A DNA stretch of 64,000 bases from Streptomyces sp. NBC_00878 (GTDB lineage: Bacteria > Actinomycetota > Actinomycetes > Streptomycetales > Streptomycetaceae): contig NZ_JAPEOK010000001.1 of assembly GCF_026341515.1 (NCBI RefSeq), positions 2,852,001-2,916,000 on the forward strand, read 5' to 3'. The position numbers were made by a program, and so were the translations under genes. Under the pieces are notes generated by a model that worked only from the letters and a program-made list of their open reading frames with translations, had not been told where the DNA came from and did not search any database. The stretch's first letter is position 1. Every line of letters starts with the position of its first letter. Shown piece after piece: positions 52,184-59,571 of this stretch.

Positions 52184-54130
52184 TCAGCGAATGGGACGGT
52201 GGAGGTTCTCCCTTTCGGACGGTCCCGGCGTCGCGTCGGCGATCCAGGGGCCTTCGCCGGACGGGTCGACGACTCCCTCCTCCAGCCAGGTGTAGGCGCC
52301 GCCGAGGACGCCCTTGACGACCTTGCGGTCGAGGTCGTCGGTGTTGGACCACAGCCGGCCGAAGAGTTCCTCGACGCGGACCCGGGACTGGCTGCAGAAG
52401 GCGTCGGCGAGCTGGTACGCCTCGCGGCCGTGCTCCCCGGTGGTGCGCAGGAGTTCGGCGCGGACGCAGGCGGCACTCATCGCGAAGAGTTCGGCACCGA
52501 TGTCGACGATCCGGCCGAGGAAGCCCTGCTTGGTCTCCATCCGGCCCTGCCAGCGGGACATGGCGTAGAAGGTGGACCGCGCGAGCTTGCGGGCCGACCG
52601 CTCCACGTACCGCAGGTGGCCGGACAGGTCGACGTGGCCCGCCGGGTGGAAGTCCCCGTACGAGCGCGGGAGTTGGCCTGCGCCCGCGACCAGTTTCGGG
52701 AGCCACTTGGCGTAGAAGACTCCGGCGTTCGCGCCCGCCTTCGCCTTGTCCGAGAGGGACTTGTCCGGATCGATGAGGTCACCGGCCACGGACAGGTGGG
52801 CGTCGACCGCCTCGCGGGCGATCAGCAGGTGCATGATCTCGGTCGAGCCCTCGAAGATGCGGTTGATGCGCAGATCGCGCAGCACCTGCTCGGCGGGGAC
52901 GGCCCGTTCGCCGCGGGCGGCCAGCGAGTCGGCGGTCTCGAAGCCGCGTCCGCCGCGGATCTGGACCAGCTCGTCGGCCATCAGGCAGGCCATCTCGGAG
53001 CCGTACAGCTTGGCGAGGGCGGCCTCGATGCGGATGTCGTTGCGGTTCTCGTCGGCCATCTGGGACGACAGGTCGAGGACGGCTTCCAGGGCGAAGGTCG
53101 TCGCCGCGATGAAGGAGATCTTGGCGCCCACGGCCTCGTGGAAGGCCACCGGCTTGCCCCACTGCTCGCGCACGGACGTCCACTCGCGGGCGATCTTCAG
53201 ACACCACTTGCCCGCGCCGACACACATGGCGGGCAGCGAGAGCCGTCCGGTGTTGAGCGTGGTCAGGGCGATCTTGAGGCCCGCGCCCTCCGGCCCGATC
53301 CGGTTCGCGGCCGGGACCCGGACCTGGTGGAAGCGCGTGACACCGTTCTCCAGACCGCGCAACCCCATGAAGGCGTTGCGGTTCTCGACGGTGACGCCCT
53401 CGGACGCCGTCTCCACGACGAACGCCGTGATGCCGCCCTTGTGCCCCTCGGACTTCGGTACGCGCGCCATCACGACGAGCAGATCGGCGACGACGCCGTT
53501 CGTCGTCCAGAGCTTCACCCCGTCGAGGACGTAGTCGTCGCCGTCCGGCACCGCGCTGGTCGCGAGGCGGGCCGGGTCGGAGCCCACGTCCGGCTCGGTG
53601 AGCAGGAAGGCGGAGATGTCCGTACGGGCGCAGCGCGGCAGGAAGATGTCCTTCTGCTCCTGCGTGCCGAAGAGTTTCAGTGGCTGCGGTACGCCGATCG
53701 ACTGGTGCGCGGAGAGCAGCGCGCCGAGCGCCGGGTTCGCCGAGCCGACCAGGGCGAGCGCCTTGTTGTAGTAGACCTGCGTCAGGCCGAGGCCGCCGTA
53801 CTTGGTGTCGATCTTCATGCCGAGGGCGCCGAGCTCCTTGAGCCCGTTGATCACCTCGTCCGGGATCCGCGCCTCCCGCTCGATGAGGGCCGAGTCGACC
53901 CTCGTCTCGCAGAAGTCGCGCAGCTTGGTGAGGAACGCCTCGCCGCGCTGCGCGTCCTCGTCGGGCGGCATCGGGTGCGGATGGATCAGGTCGAGCCGGA
54001 AGCGACCGAGGAACAGCTCCTTGGCGAAGCTGGGCTTGCGCCAGTCCTGCTCCCGTGCGGCCTCGGCGACCTGCCGGGCCTCACGTTCGGTGACTGCGGG
54101 CTGGTGGGGTGTTGCGGACAAGAGACTCAC
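52184..54130 (-). CDS. Acyl-CoA dehydrogenase (long, VLCAD/ACAD9-like form)
   Basis: An FAD flavoprotein oxidising acyl-CoA esters. At 648 residues it is about 250 longer than typical short-chain enzymes. The core contains AFLLTEPDVGSDPARLAT, LWTTNGVVADLLVVMARV, the RFHQVRVPAANRIG strand, and the FAD-binding QIRGGRGFETADS and RINRIFEGSTEIMHL. The C-terminal extension (about 430-640) is helical, like membrane-associated very-long-chain enzymes. No beta-oxidation partners are adjacent. The ATG at 54130 is preceded by GGCGAGGTGA. Confidence 0.93.
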   Translation of the reverse strand: MSLLSATPHQPAVTEREARQVAEAAREQDWRKPSFAKELFLGRFRLDLIHPHPMPPDEDAQRGEAFLTKLRDFCETRVDSALIEREARIPDEVINGLKELGALGMKIDTKYGGLGLTQVYYNKALALVGSANPALGALLSAHQSIGVPQPLKLFGTQEQKDIFLPRCARTDISAFLLTEPDVGSDPARLATSAVPDGDDYVLDGVKLWTTNGVVADLLVVMARVPKSEGHKGGITAFVVETASEGVTVENRNAFMGLRGLENGVTRFHQVRVPAANRIGPEGAGLKIALTTLNTGRLSLPAMCVGAGKWCLKIAREWTSVREQWGKPVAFHEAVGAKISFIAATTFALEAVLDLSSQMADENRNDIRIEAALAKLYGSEMACLMADELVQIRGGRGFETADSLAARGERAVPAEQVLRDLRINRIFEGSTEIMHLLIAREAVDAHLSVAGDLIDPDKSLSDKAKAGANAGVFYAKWLPKLVAGAGQLPRSYGDFHPAGHVDLSGHLRYVERSARKLARSTFYAMSRWQGRMETKQGFLGRIVDIGAELFAMSAACVRAELLRTTGEHGREAYQLADAFCSQSRVRVEELFGRLWSNTDDLDRKVVKGVLGGAYTWLEEGVVDPSGEGPWIADATPGPSERENLHRPIR

Positions 54131-54275
54131 CTCGCCGCGAATAGGGATCTTGGTCCGTTACGTTACTGATCGGTTCTACTCGATCGTATGTACCCGATTC
54201 CGGGCGACCCCACCAGTCCTCGCGCGGCGTTCGGCCGATGCCGTTACGCCCCCACGGTTACGCCGATCGGTCGTT

Positions 54276-55082
54276 TCAGCCGATGTCCACCGAGTACGAC
54301 GTGGTGTCGAGCCGCCCCTTGCCGCGGAAGACCTCGGTGCCCGACTCGATGCCGGAGACGTACTTGTCGTCGCTCAGCAGTTTCCGCCGTACGAGTGCCT
54401 GGGTGAAGTCGTCGAGGTTGAGGGTGGCCCTGGTGGTGTTGGCCTGCCGGACGAAGGAGTGCACCTTCCAGCCGATGTCGCCCTCGTAGATGTCCCACAT
54501 GGCGCCGCCGAGGCTGACGCTGCCGACCTTCGAGCCGAGGGGCCCGGCCCCGCCCTGCCGGTTGAGCCAGACCATGATCTCGTCGGTGGGCTGGTCCTGC
54601 CAGTCCGCGGTGTTCTTGCTGTGCAGCCACAGGTCGTAGGCGACGTTCATGACACCGGGACCGGAGCTGACGGAGAACTCCCAGCTGGTCCGCACGGGCT
54701 TGCGGTCACCGACCCGGATCGGCAGCTCGGTGGCCGCCTTGTCGGCCTTCCACCCCCAGTGCCAGCCGAGCACGGTACTGGAGTACGACTTGACGGCGTT
54801 CTCCTTGCCGGGCTTGCTCGTCCAGTCGTAGTCCGTGCCCCACGAAATGGTGTCCCCGCTGCGGGAGTTGTCCCAGACGCACTGGGTGCCGGTGCCGTCG
54901 TCCTGCCCCCAGAGGTTGTTGTTCACGTAGTACTTGCCCATCGCGACCGTGTCGAAGGCCCCGCACTTCTTCGCCTCCTCCCCCGCCATGGCGACGGTGA
55001 CGGACCCGCCGACCGCGAACGCGGCGACAACAGAGCCGACAACCTTCGCCCGCCGAGAAAGACGTGGACGCCTGTGCTGCAT
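54276..55082 (-). CDS. Secreted GH12 endo-beta-glucanase/xyloglucanase
   Basis: A 268-residue glycoside hydrolase family 12 enzyme. The Arg-rich N-terminus plus hydrophobic segment 12-33 forms a signal peptide. YYVNNNLWGQ (51-60), YDLWLH, EIMVWLN (nucleophile Glu168) and GTEVFRGKG (acid/base Glu250) are the family hallmarks. It has no carbohydrate-binding module. GH12 enzymes cleave beta-1,4-glucans and several act on xyloglucan. GGAAGG precedes the ATG at 55082. It is divergent from the LacI gene; the shared gap holds two operators and a strong hairpin. Confidence 0.93.
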   Translation of the reverse strand: MQHRRPRLSRRAKVVGSVVAAFAVGGSVTVAMAGEEAKKCGAFDTVAMGKYYVNNNLWGQDDGTGTQCVWDNSRSGDTISWGTDYDWTSKPGKENAVKSYSSTVLGWHWGWKADKAATELPIRVGDRKPVRTSWEFSVSSGPGVMNVAYDLWLHSKNTADWQDQPTDEIMVWLNRQGGAGPLGSKVGSVSLGGAMWDIYEGDIGWKVHSFVRQANTTRATLNLDDFTQALVRRKLLSDDKYVSGIESGTEVFRGKGRLDTTSYSVDIG

Positions 55083-55146
55083 CGGTGTTTCCTTCCAGGG
55101 ACAACACGTACGGCTCCTGGTCGCCACGAGGAGGCCAAAGGTTGCC

Positions 55147-55235
55147 GCCGCCCCTGGACGGGTGGGGCGCAGCCCCCACCCGTCCAGGGGCGCGGGGAAC
55201 TGCGCGCCCAGCCACAACCAACCCGCACCCGCCCA
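55147..55235. repeat. Dispersed repeat C with a perfect 17-bp hairpin
   Basis: Arms 55151-55167 and 55174-55190 are fully complementary, with a 6-base loop. They run into GGGGCGCGGGGAACTGCGCG and a later AACCCGCACCCGCCCA, matching the copy at 48912-49005. It lies in the likely 5' leader of the GH12 gene. Confidence 0.85.
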
Positions 55236-55282
55236 ATCACCACACCCCCCACCCCCATAGGCGCCCCAAGAAAACCGACGGA

Positions 55283-55298
55283 GTCGAAGCGCTTCGAC
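55283..55298. promoter_or_regulatory. LacI-family operator 1
   Basis: A perfect 16-bp palindrome, GTCGAAGCGCTTCGAC, with the central CG step typical of LacI-family operators such as the Streptomyces CebR site. It is placed to repress the GH12 gene. Confidence 0.8.
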
Positions 55299-55373
55299 AA
55301 CCTATGGACACCCCACCCACCGTCAAGCTACTGTCGAGCCACCCTCACTCGCCCGTTATCCGCAACGCGCACT

Positions 55374-55389
55374 GTCGAAGCGCTTCACA
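55374..55389. promoter_or_regulatory. LacI-family operator 2
   Basis: GTCGAAGCGCTTCACA, sharing the first 13 bases of operator 1. It ends 18 bases before the regulator start codon, suggesting autoregulation. Confidence 0.75.
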
Positions 55390-55407
55390 CAATGCTTGGA
55401 GAGCTGG

Positions 55408-56415
55408 ATGGTCACCCTCGCCGAGGTCGCCCAGCACGCCGGAGTCTCGGCGAGCACGGTGAGCTATGTCCTCAGCGGCAAGCGGTCCATCTCCGCAGGC
55501 ACCCGCGAGCGGGTCGAGCAGAGCATCCAGCAGCTCGGGTACCACCCCAACGCGGGAGCCCGGGCGCTGGCAAGCAACAGGTCCAACATCATCGCGCTGA
55601 TGATCCCGCTCCGTACGGACATGTACGTACCCGTGATGATGGAGATCGCCATCGCCGTGGCGACCTCGGCCCGCACGCACGGGTACGACGTGCTGCTGCT
55701 GACCGGTGAGGAGGGTCCCGACGCCGTGCGCCGGGTCACCGGCAGCGGGCTCGCCGACGCGATGATCCTGATGGACGTCGAGCTCGACGACGAGCGGCTG
55801 CCGCTGCTGCGCGGCACGGACCAGCCGTCCGTTCTCATCGGGCTGCCCGCCGACACCAGCGGGCTGACCTGCGTCGATCTCGACTTCGGTGCGACGGGCG
55901 CGCTGTGCGCCGAGCATCTCGCGCTGCTCGGTCACCGTGATATCGCCGTCATCGGCGAGGCGCCCGCGGTCTACGAACGGCACACGGGCTTCGCCGAGCG
56001 CACGCTCGACGGACTCCGGTCCCGGTCACGGGAGTTGGGCCTGCGGGTACTGCACCGCCCGTGCGAGGGCGGCTACGACGCGATGTCGTTGACGCTCTCC
56101 CGGATCCTCGACGAGCGCCCGGGCACCTCGGGCTTCGTCGTGCAGAACGAGTCCGCGGTCGAGCCGCTGCTCGCGCTGCTGCGCCAGCAGGGCCGGGCCG
56201 TGCCCGAGGACGTGTCGGTGATCGCGATCTGCCCGGACCAGGTCGCCATACAGGCCTCGGTACGGCTGACCTCGGTCGCCATCCCCGCACAGGAGATGGG
56301 CCGGCACGCCGTGGAACTGCTGATCGCCAAGCTCGAAGGGCACGGCAAGGACGAAGTCATGCTCCTCGCACCCGAGTTGACGGTACGGGCCAGCACGGGC
56401 CCGGCCGCTTCCTGA
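55408..56415 (+). CDS. LacI-family transcriptional regulator
   Basis: A 335-residue repressor. The N-terminal helix-turn-helix and hinge read VTLAEVAQHAGVSASTVSYV and LSGKRSISAGTRERV, followed by a periplasmic-binding-protein-like sensor domain (GLADAMILMDVELDD ... LGHRDIAVIGE). ATG 55408 follows GGAGAGC; a TTG at 55396 is in frame. Two palindromic sites of the type recognised by this family flank its promoter. It is the likely local regulator of the glycoside hydrolases and probably responds to a xyloglucan- or cello-oligosaccharide; the ligand is inferred. Confidence 0.92.
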   Translation: MVTLAEVAQHAGVSASTVSYVLSGKRSISAGTRERVEQSIQQLGYHPNAGARALASNRSNIIALMIPLRTDMYVPVMMEIAIAVATSARTHGYDVLLLTGEEGPDAVRRVTGSGLADAMILMDVELDDERLPLLRGTDQPSVLIGLPADTSGLTCVDLDFGATGALCAEHLALLGHRDIAVIGEAPAVYERHTGFAERTLDGLRSRSRELGLRVLHRPCEGGYDAMSLTLSRILDERPGTSGFVVQNESAVEPLLALLRQQGRAVPEDVSVIAICPDQVAIQASVRLTSVAIPAQEMGRHAVELLIAKLEGHGKDEVMLLAPELTVRASTGPAAS

Positions 56416-56534
56416 ACCGCCCTGCCCCAACCACCCCGCGCCTCTTGGGCGTTGGGGCGTCCCAACCTGTTCCCGGTCCGCCAGAGCCGCGTCACCGGGT
56501 CCTGTCGCCACTCCTTCCTTCAGGAGCACCCCAC

Positions 56535-58631
56535 GTGAATCAGCCTGCCGTAAACCAGCCCGGACAGCACGGACAGCAGGGTCCGTCCGGTAGCCCAGGA
56601 CAGCCCGGCCAGGGTTCCGCCAGCCTCGCCCAGTCCTCACCCACCGTCGGCACGTTCCGCGAGCGCGACGGCGCCCTGGAGTGGAGCGGCCGCCAGGAGA
56701 CCGTACGCGTCGAGCCGTGGGGCCCCGACGCGGTCCGGGTCCGGGCCAGGCTCGGCGGGCCGGTCCTGGAGGATCTGCCGGGCGCGCTGCTCGACGAGGC
56801 GCCCGCGACCGAGGCCACCATCAAGATCGAGGACGGGCACGCACAGGTGACCGTCGGCGCGCTGACCGTCGAGGTCGACGCCGAGGGCCTCGTCCGCTTC
56901 CTCCGCACCGACGACTCGGCGGAACTCCTCACCGAGGAGCGCGCCCACTTCTGGTGGCCCGGACCACGCCTCTACACCCCGGTCGGCAACGGCCACCACC
57001 GCCTGGAGCAGCGCTTCGCCGCGTACGAGGGCGAGAAGCTGTACGGCCTGGGCCAGCACCAGCACGGTCTGCTGGACCAGAAGGGCGCGGTCCTCGACCT
57101 GGTCCAGCGCAACGCCGAGGTGACCATCCCGGTGCTCACCTCCAGCCGCGGCTACACCCTGCTGTGGAACAGCCCGGCGATCGGCCGCGTCGAGCTCGCG
57201 GGCAACGGCACGCGCTGGGTGGCGGACTCGGCCCGGCAGATCGACTACTGGATCACCGCCGGCCGGCCTGCCGACGCGCAGCGCCGCTACAGCGCGGTGA
57301 CCGGCCGTACGCCGATGCTGCCCGAGTGGGCGGCGGGCTTCTGGCAGTGCAAGCTGCGCTACCGCACCCAGGACGAACTACTGGGCGTGGCACGGGAGTA
57401 CAAGCGCCGGGGCCTGCCCATCGACGCCATCGTCTGCGACTTCTTCCACTGGACGCACCTGGGCGAGTGGAAGTTCGACCCGGCCGAATGGCCGGACCCG
57501 GCGGCGATGCAGCGGGAGCTCACGGAGCTCGGCATCAAGCTCGTCGTGTCCGTCTGGCCGTCCGTCTCCCCGCTCTCCGAGAACCACCAACTCATGGAGC
57601 AGCGCGGCTACTTCATCGGCACGCAGTACGGTCCGATGGCGCACGCCGACTGGCCGGACAAGGAGGTCGCCTCCACGGTCCAGGTCGCCTTCTACGACGC
57701 GACGAACCCCGAGGCGCGCGAGTTCCTGTGGTCGCGGATCAAGGCGAACTATCTTGACCCGTACGGGATCACGGCCTTCTGGCTCGACGCCTGCGAGCCG
57801 GAACTGAAGCCGGGCTTCCAGGAGAACCTGCGCTACTGGACGGGCCCGGGCCTCGAAGTCGGCAACATGTACCCGAGCGAGAACGCCCGCACCTTCTACG
57901 AGGGCATGCTGGCGGCCGGCGAGACCGAGATCGTCACCCTCAACCGCTCGGCGTGGGCGGGCAGTCAGCGCTACGGCGCCGCCCTGTGGTCCGGCGACAT
58001 CGGCACGGACTTCGCGACGCTGCGCCGCCAGATCGCGGCGGGCCTCAACACGTCGCTGTCCGGCATCCCCTGGTGGAACACCGACATCGGCGGCTTCCAC
58101 GGCGGCGACCCGGACGACCCGGCGTACCGCGAGGTGATGATCCGCTGGTTCCAGTTCGGCGCGCTCTCCCCGCTGATGCGGCTGCACGGCTTCCGGGACC
58201 CGGGCATGCCGCTCGGCCCGGACATGACCGGCGGCCCGAACGAGGTCTGGTCGTACGGCGAGGAGGCCGGCACGATCATGGAGAAGTACCTCCGGCTGCG
58301 TGAGCGCCTGAAGCCGTACGTCCTCGATGTGATGCGGGCCGCGCACGAGGAGGGGCTGCCGGTGATGCGGCCGCTGTTCCTGGAGTTCCCGGACGACCAG
58401 GCGACCTGGTCGGTGGCCGACGCGTACCTCTTCGGCCCGGATCTGCTGGTCGCGCCCGTCCTGACGGCGGGGGCGAGCGTGCGGACGGCCTATCTCCCGG
58501 CCGGGGCGCGGTGGACGGACGCCTGGACGGGCGCCTCGTACGAAGGCGGTACGACGGTCACGGTCGACGCGCCGCTGGACCGGATCCCGCTCTTCCTGCG
58601 GGACGACGCGAGGCTGCCCGTGGCGGAGTGA
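56535..58631 (+). CDS. GH31 alpha-glycosidase, probable alpha-xylosidase
   Basis: A 698-residue family 31 retaining enzyme. A Gln/Pro/Gly-rich N-terminus (no signal peptide) precedes the beta-sandwich, and then the TIM barrel. The nucleophile is Asp418 in FWLDACEPE and the acid/base is Asp488 in LWSGDIGTDF, a spacing like that of known alpha-xylosidases. The WLDxxEP form is usual for alpha-xylosidases, although alpha-glucosidase activity cannot be excluded. GTG 56535 has AGGAG upstream. It follows the regulator by 119 bases on the same strand. It would remove alpha-1,6-xylose from imported oligosaccharides in the cytosol. Confidence 0.9.
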   Translation: MNQPAVNQPGQHGQQGPSGSPGQPGQGSASLAQSSPTVGTFRERDGALEWSGRQETVRVEPWGPDAVRVRARLGGPVLEDLPGALLDEAPATEATIKIEDGHAQVTVGALTVEVDAEGLVRFLRTDDSAELLTEERAHFWWPGPRLYTPVGNGHHRLEQRFAAYEGEKLYGLGQHQHGLLDQKGAVLDLVQRNAEVTIPVLTSSRGYTLLWNSPAIGRVELAGNGTRWVADSARQIDYWITAGRPADAQRRYSAVTGRTPMLPEWAAGFWQCKLRYRTQDELLGVAREYKRRGLPIDAIVCDFFHWTHLGEWKFDPAEWPDPAAMQRELTELGIKLVVSVWPSVSPLSENHQLMEQRGYFIGTQYGPMAHADWPDKEVASTVQVAFYDATNPEAREFLWSRIKANYLDPYGITAFWLDACEPELKPGFQENLRYWTGPGLEVGNMYPSENARTFYEGMLAAGETEIVTLNRSAWAGSQRYGAALWSGDIGTDFATLRRQIAAGLNTSLSGIPWWNTDIGGFHGGDPDDPAYREVMIRWFQFGALSPLMRLHGFRDPGMPLGPDMTGGPNEVWSYGEEAGTIMEKYLRLRERLKPYVLDVMRAAHEEGLPVMRPLFLEFPDDQATWSVADAYLFGPDLLVAPVLTAGASVRTAYLPAGARWTDAWTGASYEGGTTVTVDAPLDRIPLFLRDDARLPVAE

Positions 58632-58644
58632 GAGCCCGACGACA

Positions 58645-58680
58645 CGAACCCCGCCGCCCTTGTCCGGGCGGCGGGGTTCG
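58645..58680. terminator. Strong bidirectional terminator
   Basis: A perfect 15-bp stem (58645-58659 with 58666-58680) and a 6-base loop, between the convergent GH31 and GH12 genes. Confidence 0.85.
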
Positions 58681-58695
58681 GTTCGTTCGGGTCGG

Positions 58696-59415
58696 TCAAC
58701 TGCTGGACACCGTGAGGTTGTTGGTGACGAAGTCCAGGCCGCCGGAGGACGAGGTGATCTCGTAGCCGAACTGCACGTCGCCGATGGTCTCGTTGCCCAT
58801 CCAGCCCTTGGTGTCCTTGATCCACTTGAGGATCGGCAGGATGTTCACGGAGCCGGAGTTCGAGTCCGAGGTGCGCAGGAACGAGAAGACCTCGTTGGCG
58901 CCGTTGTTGCCCTTGTAGACGGTCCAGGTGTGGCCGCCGAGCGTGACGTTGCCCTGCGAGGTGCCGAGCGGACCGACGGCTCCGTTGTAGTTGACCCAGA
59001 GCATGATCTCGTAGTCGTAGTCGGTGTCCCAGATGTCGTACGAGGTGTTGTACGCGCCCGAGGACGGGACCGTGACGTTGTAGTTGCTGCTGAGCGAACC
59101 GAGCGAGGTGATCGTCTTGTTGACCACCTTCTTGGAGTTCGGGTACGACTTGATGCCGCCGGTGTTGGGGTGGTTGGCCCAAGCGCCCCAGTTGGTACCG
59201 GAGTTGGCCCAGACGCACTGGCTGCCGGCGCCGGAGCCCCAGATGTTGTTGTAGAGCGTGTAGCCGTTCAGGCTGGTGTTGCCCCACTGGTCGCAGGAGT
59301 TCCAGACGGCCGCCGAGGCGGGGGCGGAGGCGAGGCCGATGGTGGCGCCGAGCGCGAGGGCGGGGGCTAAGAGTGCCTTGGTGATCCGGCCAAGGGTGCG
59401 GGTGCGTGCTGCCAT
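58696..59415 (-). CDS. Second secreted GH12 endo-beta-glucanase/xyloglucanase
   Basis: A 239-residue GH12 enzyme with a clear signal peptide (hydrophobic 14-30, cleavage near APASAA). Conserved pieces are YTLYNNIWG, SYDIWD, DYEIMLWVN (nucleophile Glu136) and FGYEITSSSGG (acid/base Glu219). It shares only the family core with the GH12 protein at 54276-55082, so the two are not a recent duplication. AAGGA precedes the ATG at 59415. It stands alone on the minus strand after GH95. Confidence 0.93.
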   Translation of the reverse strand: MAARTRTLGRITKALLAPALALGATIGLASAPASAAVWNSCDQWGNTSLNGYTLYNNIWGSGAGSQCVWANSGTNWGAWANHPNTGGIKSYPNSKKVVNKTITSLGSLSSNYNVTVPSSGAYNTSYDIWDTDYDYEIMLWVNYNGAVGPLGTSQGNVTLGGHTWTVYKGNNGANEVFSFLRTSDSNSGSVNILPILKWIKDTKGWMGNETIGDVQFGYEITSSSGGLDFVTNNLTVSSS

Positions 59416-59528
59416 GAGGATCCTTTCCTTGTGGTAATTTCCTTTTGTCCTGCAAGGGATCGGTTCGGGCTGGACCGCGACCTCCGGGTTGGAAGCCCCC
59501 CTGTTTGCAGGGGGAGCGGAGTCACGGT

Positions 59529-59551
59529 GTCCCTTCCATGGATGAAGGGAC
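59529..59551 (-). terminator. Possible terminator of the GH74-GH42-GH95 operon
   Basis: An 8-bp stem (59529-59536 with 59544-59551) and a 7-base loop, 20 bases after the GH95 stop. Short; no U-run. Confidence 0.4.
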
Positions 59552-59571
59552 GAAGGGGGAATAGCGGGAAG

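Larger units (their letters stand above)
55083..55407. promoter_or_regulatory. Divergent regulatory region between GH12 and lacI-type gene
   Basis: 325 bases. From the GH12 side: leader, a 17-bp hairpin with repeat C (55147-55235), the first operator at 55283-55298, then the second at 55374-55389 just before the regulator's ribosome-binding site. Both promoters are expected within about 55240-55380. Confidence 0.6.
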
